Notes: generated from the sequence alone by a model not told the origin. A stretch of DNA of 58,924 nucleotides from an uncultured Pelagibacteraceae bacterium (GCA_902619745.1 CACNFL010000007.1:1-58924); one strand, 5' to 3'; positions 10,220 through 20,370 are shown, numbered from the stretch's first letter. Translations and numbers: made by a program.

Positions 10220-11571
10220 TTAAATTTCCAAGTCGTTTTACCATCTTTATCTTCTATTAAAACACCTTTATCTAAAAGCTCTTTTCTAATTTTATCAGCT
10301 TCTTCGTAATTTTTGTTCTCTCTGACTTTATTTCTTTCCTGAATTTTTTGTAAAATTTCTTTTTCAGAAATTAAAGCTTTGCTAATTTTAAATTTAAGCC
10401 AATTTTCTTTAGTTTCATTTAATAGTCCTAAAAATTGACATGCAGAAACAAATAAAGATTTATCTTTATCGTTACCTTTTTGAGCCTTGTCATATAATTG
10501 ATGTAAATTAGCAATATACCCAGGTGTGTTTAAATCATCATAAAGTGGCTGAAGAATTTCATCAGAAACATTAAAATTATTTTCAATATCTAAATATAAA
10601 TTGTACCATTTATTTATCGTGTTTTGACAGTCGTCCAGAAGTTTGTCATTCCAATCTAATGGTTGTTTATAGTGTGCACTCAGTAAAGCTAATCTCAAAA
10701 CTTGACCGCTTATCTTATTTCTAAAATTTTTTATTTTTAAAATATTTCCCTGAGACTTAGCCATTTTTTCATTAGACATAGTAATGAACGCATTATGCAT
10801 CCAAAATTTTGCAAATATTTTTGTATCATTTGCGCATCTTGATTGAGCTATTTCGTTTTCATGATGGGGAAATAACAAATCAATACCACCTCCATGAACA
10901 TCAAACTCATCTCCTAAAAATTTCTTTGACATTGCTGAACACTCTAGATGCCATCCTGGCCTTCCTTTTCCCCATGGAGACTCCCATGATGGTTCATCAC
11001 CTTCAGATGGCTTCCATAAAACAAAATCTTCTGAATTTTTTTTATTTTCACTTACTTCTACTCTTGATCCAGCAATAAGTTCATCTAATTTTTTATTTGA
11101 AAGTTGACCATAATCCTTGAATTTTTTAACCTCAAAATAAACATGCTTATAATTTTCATAAGCAAATCCTTTTTTTATTAATTCAGAAATCATTTCAATC
11201 ATCAAATCTATATTTTCTGTTGCTTTAGGTTGATAAGTTGGTTCTTCACAATTTAAATAATGACAATCTTTACTAAAACTTTTAGTTACTTTGTTTGTTA
11301 ATTCTGAAATTGAAATATTATTTTCTTTTGAATATTTAATAATTTTATCATCTACATCTGTAATATTTCGTACATAAGTAACTTTAGGATAATTTTTTTT
11401 AAAAATTTTAAATAAAATATCAAATACAACAATTGGTCTTGCGTTCCCAATATGAGGATCATCATAAACAGTTGGGCCACACACATACATTCTTATGTTA
11501 CTTTTATCTAGCGGAACAAACTTCTCTTTTTTATTCGTTAGATTGTTTGTTAAAAAAATATCTTTACTCAT
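10216..11571 (-). CDS. cysS: Cysteinyl-tRNA synthetase
   Basis: This class I synthetase charges tRNA-Cys. The 451-residue protein shows the HIGN motif at residues 40-43, the KMSKS-type loop as KMAKSQGN, and the zinc-binding set with Cys31 in YVCGPTVYD, a Cys in HLECSAMS and HHENE. It is slightly short at the C-terminus compared with E. coli (461). It is the first gene after a terminator hairpin that follows nadE, so cysS-cimA-DUF1989-trmJ probably form one operon. Confidence 0.97.
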   Translation of the reverse strand: MSKDIFLTNNLTNKKEKFVPLDKSNIRMYVCGPTVYDDPHIGNARPIVVFDILFKIFKKNYPKVTYVRNITDVDDKIIKYSKENNISISELTNKVTKSFSKDCHYLNCEEPTYQPKATENIDLMIEMISELIKKGFAYENYKHVYFEVKKFKDYGQLSNKKLDELIAGSRVEVSENKKNSEDFVLWKPSEGDEPSWESPWGKGRPGWHLECSAMSKKFLGDEFDVHGGGIDLLFPHHENEIAQSRCANDTKIFAKFWMHNAFITMSNEKMAKSQGNILKIKNFRNKISGQVLRLALLSAHYKQPLDWNDKLLDDCQNTINKWYNLYLDIENNFNVSDEILQPLYDDLNTPGYIANLHQLYDKAQKGNDKDKSLFVSACQFLGLLNETKENWLKFKISKALISEKEILQKIQERNKVRENKNYEEADKIRKELLDKGVLIEDKDGKTTWKFK

Positions 11572-11589
11572 TATTTTAGGAATATACTT

Positions 11590-11614
11590 AAAAAATAGAT
11601 TTGTGAATCTATTT
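11590..11614 (-). terminator. Intrinsic terminator after nadE
   Basis: A perfect 9-bp inverted repeat has arms at 11593-11601 and 11606-11614 around a four-base loop. On the minus strand the stem runs directly into six T residues (complement of the A run 11590-11595). It lies three bases past the nadE stop and before the cysS start, so it should end the nadE transcript. The stem is AT-rich, as expected in this genome, and termination strength is inferred. Confidence 0.6.
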
Positions 11615-11616
11615 GA

Positions 11617-12354
11617 TTAATTTGGAATTTTGCATACAGGAATTGGCTCCATTTTATGCAAATTTTGTTTTCTAATAGTTTCGTATTTAGCTCGATTAGC
11701 TGAATTTGGATTATCCATAGCTTCTTCTAATTCTTCATATTTTAGTCCAAGTTGACCTTCATCAGTTCTTCCATCATCCCATAAACCATCCGTAGGTGGC
11801 GCATCTATAATTTCTTTTAAAATTCCAAGCTCTTTTCCAAGCTCCCAAACTTCAGTTTTATTACAATCAGCTATAGGAGATATATCTACCCCACCATCTC
11901 CGTATTTTGTGTAAAACCCAACACCAAAATCTTCAACTTTATTTCCAGTTCCAACTACTATTCCTTTATTAGCTGCAGCAACTTGATAAAGTGTTGTCAT
12001 TCTCAATCTAGCTCTAGAATTAGCCATTCCATGTTCATTATCAAAATTTGATAAACTGGAACTAAAAGCCAAAAATAATTCATCTAGATTGATAGTATGT
12101 GCCTCAACATTTTCAAAATTTTTAACTAACCACTCTTGATGCTTTAAACTTAAATCATGTTGATATGATTTCTGTTTGATTGGCATTGACAAAACAATAG
12201 TTTTTAAACCTGTCATTGCACTTAATGTGCTGGAAACTGACGAATCTATTCCTCCAGAAATTCCTATAACCAATGACTCTGCCTTACTCGGCATATTATT
12301 TACATAATCTTTGATCCAATTAGATATAAAATTTACTTTTTCTGAAGTATTCAT
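11617..12354 (-). CDS. nadE: NH3-dependent NAD+ synthetase
   Basis: NadE amidates nicotinic acid adenine dinucleotide to NAD+. The 245-residue protein contains only the synthetase domain and uses free ammonia, since no N-terminal nitrilase-type glutaminase domain is present. The ATP pyrophosphatase P-loop SGGIDSS is at residues 33-39, and GTGNKVEDFGVGFYTKYGDGGVD is the typical substrate segment. A terminator hairpin follows, separating it from cysS. Confidence 0.95.
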   Translation of the reverse strand: MNTSEKVNFISNWIKDYVNNMPSKAESLVIGISGGIDSSVSSTLSAMTGLKTIVLSMPIKQKSYQHDLSLKHQEWLVKNFENVEAHTINLDELFLAFSSSLSNFDNEHGMANSRARLRMTTLYQVAAANKGIVVGTGNKVEDFGVGFYTKYGDGGVDISPIADCNKTEVWELGKELGILKEIIDAPPTDGLWDDGRTDEGQLGLKYEELEEAMDNPNSANRAKYETIRKQNLHKMEPIPVCKIPN

Positions 12355-12392
12355 AATTTCAAGTTATTAGATATTTAAGTTTTTACAATGTC

Positions 12393-13778
12393 TTAAGATG
12401 CCGCTCTATCTGCATTTTTAGAATAAGAGCTATTCTTTTTAATCTCATCTGAAATCAAAAAAGCTAATTCTAAAGCTTGGTTTGCATTTAGTCTTGGGTC
12501 ACAATGTGTGTTATATCTTGATGATAAGTCCTTTTCGGATATCTTTTGTGCTCCACCAATACATTCTGTTACATCTTGACCAGTTAATTCTATATGTAAA
12601 CCACCTGCGTAACTTCCCTCACTTTGGTGACATGCAAAAACATTTTTAACTTCTTTTAAAACACTGTTAAATGGTCTTGTTTTAAATCCTGTAGCAGCTT
12701 TTACTGTATTTCCATGACAAGGATCACACGACCAAATTACATTTAAACCTTCTTTTTTTATTGCCCTAATTAATTTTGGTAAAAATTTTGAGACATTATC
12801 AGCACCAAATCTTGATATAAGTGTGATTTTACCTTTTTCATTCTTGGGATTTATTCTATTACAAAGATCAATTAAATCATCAGCCTTTAAGGTTGGTCCA
12901 CATTTAATTCCTATTGGATTTTCTATACCTCTACAAAACTCAACATGGCCACCATCCATTTGTCTTGTTCTATCTCCAATCCAAACAAAGTGAGCAGATG
13001 TGTCATGATTTTCTCCTGTTGTAGAATCTGTTCTTGTCATTGTTTCTTCAAAAGGAAGTAGTAATGCTTCATGTGACGTCCAGAAGTTAACGGTTTTCAA
13101 TCTTCTGTTAAAATCTGAATTAATTCCACATGCATCCATGAAAGCTAATGCATTTGCAATATTATCTTCTAATTCTTTAAATCTTTTTAATTCAGGTGAA
13201 TTTTTTATGAAACCTAAGTTCCAATTATGAACATTCTTTAGATCTGCAAAACCTCCATGACAAAAAGCTCTTATAAGGTTTAAAGTTGCAGCTGATTGTG
13301 AGTATGCTTTAAATAATCTTTTAGGATCAGGAACTCTTGCTTTTTCGTTAAATTCCATACCATTAATATTGTCACCTAAATAACTTGGAAGCTCTACTCC
13401 ATCTTTTATTTCTGTTGGTGCACTTCTGGGTTTTGAAAATTGCCCAGCTATTCTTCCAACTTTTACAACTGGTAATGAAGCAGAGTAAGTTAAAACTAAT
13501 GACATTTGCAACATTAGTTTAAATGTATCTCTTATATTATCTGGATTAAATTCTGCAAAACTCTCAGCACAATCTCCACCTTGAAGTAAAAATGCTTTTC
13601 CATCTACAACATCTGCTAACTGACTTTTAAGATGTCTAGTTTCTCCAGCAAATACTAACGGAGGAAATGTTCCTATCTTATCCAAAACTTTATCCAATTC
13701 TTTTTTATCTGGATATTCTGGAATATGTTTTACGGGATATTTTCTCCAACTATTTTTGTTCCATCTTTTCATATTCAA
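12393..13778 (-). CDS. DAHP synthase, class II (plant-like)
   Basis: 3-Deoxy-D-arabino-heptulosonate-7-phosphate synthase makes the first shikimate-pathway intermediate from PEP and erythrose 4-phosphate. At 461 residues with FLLQGGDCAESF, VVKVGRIAGQFSKPRS, TSHEALLLPFEE and DPCHGNTV it is the class II (AroA-II) type, unrelated in detail to the shorter AroG/F/H enzymes. The metal-binding Cys and His are present in the first and last of these motifs. It lies 38 bases upstream of nadE on the same strand; a palindrome sits 62 bases ahead of the start. Confidence 0.95.
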   Translation of the reverse strand: MNMKRWNKNSWRKYPVKHIPEYPDKKELDKVLDKIGTFPPLVFAGETRHLKSQLADVVDGKAFLLQGGDCAESFAEFNPDNIRDTFKLMLQMSLVLTYSASLPVVKVGRIAGQFSKPRSAPTEIKDGVELPSYLGDNINGMEFNEKARVPDPKRLFKAYSQSAATLNLIRAFCHGGFADLKNVHNWNLGFIKNSPELKRFKELEDNIANALAFMDACGINSDFNRRLKTVNFWTSHEALLLPFEETMTRTDSTTGENHDTSAHFVWIGDRTRQMDGGHVEFCRGIENPIGIKCGPTLKADDLIDLCNRINPKNEKGKITLISRFGADNVSKFLPKLIRAIKKEGLNVIWSCDPCHGNTVKAATGFKTRPFNSVLKEVKNVFACHQSEGSYAGGLHIELTGQDVTECIGGAQKISEKDLSSRYNTHCDPRLNANQALELAFLISDEIKKNSSYSKNADRAAS

Positions 13779-13839
13779 CCCAAGATTGTTGTATCAAAGT
13801 TTCTTAATTATTCAACTTAGATAAATTAACGCTGAATAA

Positions 13840-13866
13840 ATTGTAAAATAAACGTTACTTTACAAT
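13840..13866. promoter_or_regulatory. Inverted repeat between sulfotransferase and DAHP synthase genes
   Basis: Eight-base arms ATTGTAAA (13840-13847) and TTTACAAT (13859-13866) flank an 11-base spacer that itself contains the palindrome AACGTT. It lies just past the sulfotransferase stop and upstream of the DAHP synthase start. No long T run follows on the minus strand, so it is a weak terminator at best; an operator for the aromatic gene is the alternative. Confidence 0.3.
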
Positions 13867-13872
13867 ATTAAC

Positions 13873-14721
13873 TTAATAGGGTGTTTGAATTTTAGTCAAA
13901 GAAAGACCTTCTTTACAAGAATTAATCGCAGATTTTATTGTTGATAGATCTATATCGTTCTTCCCAAAATTTACTCTACCTATGTTAAAAAAATCTGGAT
14001 TTGAACTTGTTTTTCTCATTTTTTCTAAAGAGGTATTTTCAATAATTTGTGAAATAATTTCTTCATCGTTTTTGCAACCAATATGTTTAAAAATTTTTTT
14101 TAAAACATCATATTTATTTATAGATAAATCTTCATAAGTAATTACTAAAAATTTGTCAGGTATGATTTTGATTTTTTCGAATATGTTTTTTACTTGTTTG
14201 TTCCAATTTTCACAGCAACGTAAAACATATTTGTTTATGTTTAATTCACCATTAGATTTCATAATATTTAAATGTTCTACGTTTTTTTCCCTATTATATA
14301 AATGATGATTATGATCCCAAGCGGATAAAGCGGTATCTATTGGGTTTCTAAAAATTAAAATTGTTTTACTATTTATAAATACTCGTGATATGTTTATTAA
14401 ATTTTTTAAAAGAAAATTATTGTCACTTAAGCCAATAAATTTTAGATTTTCATTTCGATTAATAGCTATATCTTTAATTAAATTATAAAAATTTCTTACA
14501 AATACTTCTTCATTTACTAATTTATATTTTTCATCTCCTGTTCTTGACGCAAGTATAGATAGTGAGTGATTATACTTTTTATGTAGGTCTAAAAAATTTT
14601 GTCCTAAGAATTCAAGGTTTTCTTCTGAGTTACAACTTACTTCAGGATGCAAGTTTAAAGTTTTTTGGAGAAAAGTGGTTCCAGATTTTGGTAATCCACC
14701 GCAAAAAAATAAATTTGCCAT
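13873..14721 (-). CDS. Sulfotransferase family protein
   Basis: The 282-residue protein carries the 5'-phosphosulfate loop LPKSGTTFLQ (about residues 10-19) and the 3'-phosphate-binding region ILIFRNPIDTALSAWDHN, as in PAPS-dependent sulfotransferases. An LVITYEDL segment, typical of the second half of the fold, follows. Acceptors in this family include sugars, lipids and proteins. It lies 11 bases downstream of glmS, so a surface amino-sugar or glycan acceptor is plausible but unproven. Codon use is more A/T-rich than in glmS. Confidence 0.85.
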   Translation of the reverse strand: MANLFFCGGLPKSGTTFLQKTLNLHPEVSCNSEENLEFLGQNFLDLHKKYNHSLSILASRTGDEKYKLVNEEVFVRNFYNLIKDIAINRNENLKFIGLSDNNFLLKNLINISRVFINSKTILIFRNPIDTALSAWDHNHHLYNREKNVEHLNIMKSNGELNINKYVLRCCENWNKQVKNIFEKIKIIPDKFLVITYEDLSINKYDVLKKIFKHIGCKNDEEIISQIIENTSLEKMRKTSSNPDFFNIGRVNFGKNDIDLSTIKSAINSCKEGLSLTKIQTPY

Positions 14722-14732
14722 ACTTTAATTAA

Positions 14733-16553
14733 TTACTCTACAGTTACTGATTTAGCAAGATTTCTAGGTTTATCAATGTCATAACCTTTTTTAAGAGCAG
14801 AATAGTAAGCAAGTTTTTGAAGTGGAATTGTTAAAAGGAATGGAAGCAAGTCATCATTCGTATTCTCTACTTCAATAGTTTCCCAAATATTTTCTGAAAC
14901 AACTTCATTTTTACTTTTATTGGTTATTAATAACACCTTTGCTCCTCTAGCAATAACTTCCTGCATGTTTGAAATTGTTTTTTTATAATAATTATCTCTA
15001 GGAGCTAAAACTACAACTGGCATTCCTTCCTCAATTAAAGCTAATGGTCCATGTTTCATTTCACCAGCAGGGTATCCTTCTGCATGAACATAAGATAGCT
15101 CTTTAAGTTTTAAAGCACCTTCTAAAGCTATTGGATAAGAAAAGCCTCTTCCTAAAAACATTGACCCTTTTGCTTCATTAAACGTTGAAGATATAGTTTG
15201 AATATCGTTGTCATGAAGCAATGTTTTCTCTATCAAATTTGGTAAATCTTTTAAGTCTTTAATTTTTTCTTGATATTGATTTTTTTTAATTTCATTCCTC
15301 ATTGATCCAAGTTTAAGAGCTAAAATATATAAAACAAGTATTTGTCCTAGAAAAGCTTTTGTAGAGGCTACTCCAATTTCAGGACCACAATGAATTGGCA
15401 ACACAAAATTAGAATCTCTTGCGATTGAGCTTTCGATTACATTAACTACAGCACACGTTTTCATATTATTTTTGTTACAAAGATCTAGTGCCGCATAAGT
15501 ATCTGCTGTTTCTCCAGATTGAGAAACAAAGATATATAAATTATCATTTTTAAATCTATTTTTTCTGTATCTAAACTCTGATGCTATATCTATATTGATA
15601 TCTAAATTGGTAAGTTCCTCAAACCAATATTTTGCCATTAAGCAAGAGTGATACGCTGTTCCACATCCTATTAAGGTGATTGAATTAATCTCATCTATTT
15701 TCCAAGGAAAATTAAAAATATTTATGTCTTTATTTACATTATCTACATATTCTTTTATTCCAGTTTTAATTGTTAGTGGTTGCTCTTCAATTTCTTTTGC
15801 CATGAAATGTTTAAAGTCACCTTTATCGTAATTTGCTTGATCTGATGATAGTTCTAATATTTTTTTATTAACTTTTTTTCCTTCTTCGTTGAAAAAAAGA
15901 ACTTGATCTTTTTTAACAATGCAAAATTCACCATCATCAAGATAAGTAATTTTATTTGTCATAGATTTTAAAGCATAAGAGTCTGATCCCAGATAATTTT
16001 CATTTGGACCATAACCAACAGCTAAGGGTGACCCTCTTCTAGCACCAACTATTAAGTCTGGCATATCTTTAAAAACAATTCCAAGAGCAAAACTACCATG
16101 TAGTTGTTTTAAAGTTTTTGTGATGGCTGCTTCTAATTCTGAAGTCTTTAAATGTTCTGTTATTAAATGAACAATTACTTCTGTATCTGTCTGTGATTTG
16201 AAGTTATGACCTTTATTGATTAAATGTTTTTTTAATATTGTAGAGTTTTCAATTATACCGTTATGAACTACAGAAACATTATGTGAGGAATGAGGGTGGG
16301 CATTTAAACTATTTGGAATTCCATGAGTTGCCCATCTTACATGACCTATACCAATATTTCCTCTCAAGTTCTTTAAATCAAAATTATTTTCTAAGTTATC
16401 AACTCTTCCCTCTGATTTCATTTCATTGATTTCACCATCTGAAAGTGTGGCTATTCCTGCTGAGTCATATCCTCTGTACTCTAATTTTTTTAATGAATTA
16501 ATTATATTTGCAGAAACAGGTTTGTTACTAGATATTCCTATAATTCCACACAT
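14733..16553 (-). CDS. glmS: Glucosamine-6-phosphate synthase (isomerizing)
   Basis: GlmS makes glucosamine 6-phosphate from fructose 6-phosphate and glutamine, feeding peptidoglycan and LPS synthesis. The 606-residue protein has Cys2 after the start (MCGIIG) as the glutaminase nucleophile, RGYDSAGIA and HVRWATHG in the N-terminal amidotransferase domain, and two SIS sugar-isomerase domains (GCGTAYHS, SQSGETADT) ending in DKPRNLAKSVTVE. It starts three bases after the GlmU-like gene, so the two amino-sugar genes are in one operon. Confidence 0.97.
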   Translation of the reverse strand: MCGIIGISSNKPVSANIINSLKKLEYRGYDSAGIATLSDGEINEMKSEGRVDNLENNFDLKNLRGNIGIGHVRWATHGIPNSLNAHPHSSHNVSVVHNGIIENSTILKKHLINKGHNFKSQTDTEVIVHLITEHLKTSELEAAITKTLKQLHGSFALGIVFKDMPDLIVGARRGSPLAVGYGPNENYLGSDSYALKSMTNKITYLDDGEFCIVKKDQVLFFNEEGKKVNKKILELSSDQANYDKGDFKHFMAKEIEEQPLTIKTGIKEYVDNVNKDINIFNFPWKIDEINSITLIGCGTAYHSCLMAKYWFEELTNLDINIDIASEFRYRKNRFKNDNLYIFVSQSGETADTYAALDLCNKNNMKTCAVVNVIESSIARDSNFVLPIHCGPEIGVASTKAFLGQILVLYILALKLGSMRNEIKKNQYQEKIKDLKDLPNLIEKTLLHDNDIQTISSTFNEAKGSMFLGRGFSYPIALEGALKLKELSYVHAEGYPAGEMKHGPLALIEEGMPVVVLAPRDNYYKKTISNMQEVIARGAKVLLITNKSKNEVVSENIWETIEVENTNDDLLPFLLTIPLQKLAYYSALKKGYDIDKPRNLAKSVTVE

Positions 16554-16556
16554 AAA

Positions 16557-17168
16557 TTATTTTTTCTTTCTTTTGTAGTTTTTAACTTCTAATTGTGGCG
16601 ATCTTGTCAGTGCTAAAGATTTTTTTCTAACATTCTTTGTTATTACTGATCCAGCTCCAACAATACTATCTTTATTTACCGTAATTGGAGCAACTAAAGA
16701 AGAGTTTGAGCCAATAAATACATTATCTTTAATTTTTGTCTTATTCTTATTTACTCCATCATAATTACAAGTAATTGTGCCTGCTCCAATGTTAACTGAT
16801 TTTCCAATTTGAGCATCACCAACATAGGATAAATGATTAACCTTAGATTTATTTCCTAAAGTACTTTTTTTAATCTCTACAAAATTACCTACTTTAGATC
16901 CTTCTTTTAAAATTGTATTAGGTCTTATTCTGGCATATGGACCAATCTCAACTTTATTTTCAATTTTACAAGATTCCAAATGTGAAAAAGATTTTATGAT
17001 TACATTATTCCCAATTTTTACCTTAGAGCCAATTACAACATAAGGTTCTATAGTAACATTATTTCCAATCTTAGTATCTTTTGAAAAAAAAATAGTTTCA
17101 GGACCTATCATCTTTACACCTGACTTTATAAATTTTTCTCTAAGTTTTTTTTGATTTAAAACTTCCAT
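16557..17168 (-). CDS. GlmU-like N-acetyltransferase, lacking the uridylyltransferase domain
   Basis: The 203-residue protein aligns by motif with the C-terminal left-handed beta-helix of GlmU, which acetylates glucosamine 1-phosphate. It has repeated hexapeptides (KIGNNV, EIGPYA, NIGAGT), the catalytic His112 in VNHLSYVGD, and [11 protein letters not shown] at 129-138. It starts where GlmU normally has residue 230 or so, and there is no nucleotidyltransferase frame upstream (the next gene is divergent). Its own ATG is 69 bases from the divergent gph. The UTP-using half must be elsewhere or be done by another enzyme. Confidence 0.85.
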   Translation of the reverse strand: MEVLNQKKLREKFIKSGVKMIGPETIFFSKDTKIGNNVTIEPYVVIGSKVKIGNNVIIKSFSHLESCKIENKVEIGPYARIRPNTILKEGSKVGNFVEIKKSTLGNKSKVNHLSYVGDAQIGKSVNIGAGTITCNYDGVNKNKTKIKDNVFIGSNSSLVAPITVNKDSIVGAGSVITKNVRKKSLALTRSPQLEVKNYKRKKK

Positions 17169-17237
17169 TTAGATTTGATTTACATTAAGTATATATATTG
17201 ATTAATTCACAATTTATTTCTTTAAAATACTTTTAAA

Positions 17238-17918
17238 ATGAAACAAAAATTTACAGTTTTATTCGATTTAGATGGTACGTTGGTAGATACAGCCCCTGAT
17301 CTAATGCTTGCTCATAATCATGTTATGAAAAAATTTGGATATCCTACAAAATCTCTTGATGAACTTAAAAGTGCTGTTGGTCAAGGAGCTGGAGCAATGA
17401 TTGGTAGATCTATATGGAGCCAGGCTAAAAAAGAATTAACTTCGATTAATGAGAAAATTAAAAATGAAATGACAGATGAGTTTATTTCTTATTATGGAAA
17501 GAATATTTTAAATGAAAGTACTTTGATGCCTGGTGTAAAAGATTTTTTAAATTGGTGTAAAAAAGAAAATATATCAATGGCCGTATGTACTAATAAAACC
17601 GAATATCTTGCAGTAGATCTTCTAAAAAAAATCGGTATATATGATTACTTTGAGTATGTTGCTGGTTATAATACTTTTGATTATTGTAAACCTGATCCAA
17701 GGCACATAACAACAATCATAGAAATTTTAGATGGTAGTAAAAATAAATCAATTATGATTGGTGATAGCGAGTCAGATGCAAATGCTGCTAAAGCGGCTGA
17801 AATTCCAATGATTTTATTAGAGGATGGATATACTGAAAAAAATATTGATGAAATTTATCATAATCACTTAATAAAAGACTTTGTAGGTATTGAAAAAATA
17901 GTATCTCAATATCTTTAA
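17238..17918 (+). CDS. gph: HAD-family phosphatase, phosphoglycolate phosphatase-like
   Basis: The 226-residue protein is a haloacid dehalogenase-fold phosphatase. Motif I is LFDLDGTLVDTAPD (residues 7-20), motif II is AVCTNKTE, and motif III/IV is KPDP...IMIGDSESDANAA. The helical cap inserted between motifs I and II is of the size found in Gph, which removes 2-phosphoglycolate. It is divergent from the GlmU-like gene and followed 53 bases later by prpD. Exact substrate is inferred. Confidence 0.85.
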   Translation: MKQKFTVLFDLDGTLVDTAPDLMLAHNHVMKKFGYPTKSLDELKSAVGQGAGAMIGRSIWSQAKKELTSINEKIKNEMTDEFISYYGKNILNESTLMPGVKDFLNWCKKENISMAVCTNKTEYLAVDLLKKIGIYDYFEYVAGYNTFDYCKPDPRHITTIIEILDGSKNKSIMIGDSESDANAAKAAEIPMILLEDGYTEKNIDEIYHNHLIKDFVGIEKIVSQYL

Positions 17919-17960
17919 TATTGATTAATTTATTTTAACTATTAAAACAAAATCACAAAT

Positions 17961-17974
17961 AAGGAGTTATTTTG
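17961..17974 (+). promoter_or_regulatory. Strong Shine-Dalgarno deciding a TTG start for prpD
   Basis: AAGGAG at 17961-17966 is followed by five bases and then TTG at 17972. It is one of the few strong ribosome-binding sites in a window where most genes are translationally coupled, and it supports TTG as the true prpD start. Confidence 0.6.
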
Positions 17975-19474
17975 TTATTACATATAGTTAAAGTATATCC
18001 ATCAAAAATTAATTTACCAAAGAAGAAACAGCTTGCATGGAAAATTGCAGAGATAGCAAGCGATAACGCTAAATTAGATAAAGATGCTATTGAAATGGTT
18101 ATCAATAGAATTATTGATAATGCTTCTGTTGCGATTGCCTCTTTAAACAGAAAACCAGTAATTTCATCTAGAGAAATGGCTTTAAGACACTATAGAAAAA
18201 ATGGTGCAACTTTATTTGGTGTAAACTCAAAATTAAAATTTGATTGTGAATGGGCAGCATGGTCAAACGGAACAGCTGTTAGAGAATTAGATTTTCATGA
18301 TACTTTTTTAGCTGCTGATTATAGTCATCCAGGTGACAATATTCCTCCACTTATTAGTGTAGCACAACAAAATAAAAAAAGTGGATTAGATTTAATAAGG
18401 GGAATAATTACTGCGTATGAAGTTCAGGTAAATTTAGTTAAAGGTATTTGTTTGCACAAACATAAAGTTGATCACATTGCTCATTTAGGTCCTAGTGTAG
18501 CTGCTGGATTAGGAACAATGTTAAAATTAAATACTGAAACTATTTATCAAGCTGTTCAACAAGCATTACACACAACAATATCTACAAGACAATCTAGAAA
18601 AGGAGAAATTTCAAGTTGGAAAGCTTATGCTCCTGCACATGCGGGTAAACTTGGTATAGAAGCTGTAGACAGAGCAATGAGAGGTGAAGGCGCACCAAGT
18701 CCAATATACGAAGGTGAAGATAGTGTTATAGCTAGAATATTGGATGGGAAAAAAGCAAAATATAAAGTCCCATTACCAAAAAAAGGTGAAAGTAAAAAAG
18801 CTATTTTAGAGACATATACAAAAGAATACTCTGCAGAATATCAATCTCAAGCCTTAATAGATCTAGCTAAAAAACTAAAAACAAAAATTCCAAATTTAAA
18901 TCTAATTAAAAAAATTGATATTTTTACAAGTCATCACACTCATTATGTCATTGGGACAGGTGCTAATGATCCACAAAAAATGGATCCTAATGCCAGTAGA
19001 GAAACTCTTGATCATTCTATTATGTATATTTTTGCTGTAGCGCTAGAAGATGGAGATTGGCATCATGTTAAATCTTATACAAAAACTAGAGCAAATAGAA
19101 AAAGCACTATTAAGATTTGGAAATCAATAAAAACATATGAAGATAAAAAATGGACAAAGAAATATCATGATCCAAATCCAAAAAATAAAGCATTTGGTGC
19201 TAAAGTAGTTGTAACACTTAATAATGGAAAAAAAATAACAGAGGAGTTAGACAGAGCTGATGCACATCCATATGGGAAAAGACCATTTAAGAGACAAAAT
19301 TATATAAATAAATTTTTAACTTTAACCGAAGGTATTTTAGATAAAAAGGAAAGCAATCGCTTTTTAAAAACTGTACAAAATTTAAGAAATTTGAAAGTTG
19401 GTCAACTTCATAAATTGAATATTGAAGTAAGAAAAAGTAAATTAAAGCGAAATATTAAGAAGGGAATTTTTTAA
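17972..19474 (+). CDS. prpD: 2-Methylcitrate dehydratase (MmgE/PrpD family)
   Basis: PrpD dehydrates 2-methylcitrate in the 2-methylcitrate cycle for propionyl-CoA. The 500-residue protein has family features such as [21 protein letters not shown] and [16 protein letters not shown]. The start is TTG, chosen because a strong AAGGAG sits five bases upstream at 17961-17966 and no ATG fits. It overlaps prpB by one base. The order prpD-prpB-prpC holds the complete set except the aconitase step. No PrpR-type regulator is nearby. Confidence 0.92.
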   Translation: MLLHIVKVYPSKINLPKKKQLAWKIAEIASDNAKLDKDAIEMVINRIIDNASVAIASLNRKPVISSREMALRHYRKNGATLFGVNSKLKFDCEWAAWSNGTAVRELDFHDTFLAADYSHPGDNIPPLISVAQQNKKSGLDLIRGIITAYEVQVNLVKGICLHKHKVDHIAHLGPSVAAGLGTMLKLNTETIYQAVQQALHTTISTRQSRKGEISSWKAYAPAHAGKLGIEAVDRAMRGEGAPSPIYEGEDSVIARILDGKKAKYKVPLPKKGESKKAILETYTKEYSAEYQSQALIDLAKKLKTKIPNLNLIKKIDIFTSHHTHYVIGTGANDPQKMDPNASRETLDHSIMYIFAVALEDGDWHHVKSYTKTRANRKSTIKIWKSIKTYEDKKWTKKYHDPNPKNKAFGAKVVVTLNNGKKITEELDRADAHPYGKRPFKRQNYINKFLTLTEGILDKKESNRFLKTVQNLRNLKVGQLHKLNIEVRKSKLKRNIKKGIF

Positions 19475-20370
19475 TGCATTTTGTAGAAAAAGAACCAAGT
19501 CAAAAAAGATTAGATTTTGATCAAAAATTAAAATCAAATAAAATTTTAAGAGTTCCTGGTGCATACAATCCTCTCACAGCAAAATTAATTGAAGAAATTG
19601 GATACGATGCAGTTTATGTATCTGGTGGGGTGATGGCTAATGATCTTGGATTTCCTGATATAGGTTTAACTACGCTACAAGATGTTAGTACAAGATCTTA
19701 TTTAATTTCTAGAGTTACTAATCTTCCAACAATAGTTGATATAGATACAGGATTTAAATCTTGTAAAGAAACTATAGAAACATTTGAAGAATTTGGAATA
19801 ACAGGAGTTCATTTAGAGGATCAAATTGAGAGAAAAAGATGTGGGCATCTTGATAATAAAGAACTTATTTCAACTGATGCTATGGTTAAAAAAATTAAAG
19901 AATGTGTTGCTACTAAAAAAGATCGAAATTTTAAAATTATTGCACGTTCAGACGCCAAAAGTGTTGAAGGTTTAGATAAAATGATAGAAAGATGTAAAGC
20001 CTACATTGATGCTGGTGCTGAAATAATATTTCCAGAAGCTCTTCAAGATGAGAAAGATTTTGAAAAAGTTCGTAAAGAATTATCTGGTTATTTATTAGCT
20101 AATATGACTGAATTTGGTAAGTCTAAATTATTTAGTTACAAAGATTTAGAAAACTTTGGATATAACATTGTAATTTATCCTGTAACAACACAAAGATTAG
20201 CAATGAAAAATGTAGAAGATGGATTAAGAGACATTTATGCAAATGGACATCAAAATAACATTATTGATAAGATGCAAACTAGGAAAAGACTTTACGAATT
20301 AGTGGATTATGAAAAATACAATTCTTTAGATGAAAAAATTTATAATTTTAGTACGAAAGGACATGAATAA
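19474..20370 (+). CDS. prpB: 2-Methylisocitrate lyase
   Basis: PrpB cleaves 2-methylisocitrate to pyruvate and succinate. The 298-residue protein belongs to the isocitrate lyase/PEP mutase superfamily and has the catalytic KRCGH at residues 121-125, the Mg-binding VDIDTGF (88-94) and GVHLEDQ. Size and the KRCGH loop separate it from PEP mutases. It overlaps both prpD and prpC by one base, giving a tightly coupled operon. Confidence 0.94.
   Translation: MHFVEKEPSQKRLDFDQKLKSNKILRVPGAYNPLTAKLIEEIGYDAVYVSGGVMANDLGFPDIGLTTLQDVSTRSYLISRVTNLPTIVDIDTGFKSCKETIETFEEFGITGVHLEDQIERKRCGHLDNKELISTDAMVKKIKECVATKKDRNFKIIARSDAKSVEGLDKMIERCKAYIDAGAEIIFPEALQDEKDFEKVRKELSGYLLANMTEFGKSKLFSYKDLENFGYNIVIYPVTTQRLAMKNVEDGLRDIYANGHQNNIIDKMQTRKRLYELVDYEKYNSLDEKIYNFSTKGHE

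Noticed and set aside
10060..10260. Plus-strand open frame within cimA and cysS
   Set aside because: It is antisense to two strongly identified genes and has no domain.
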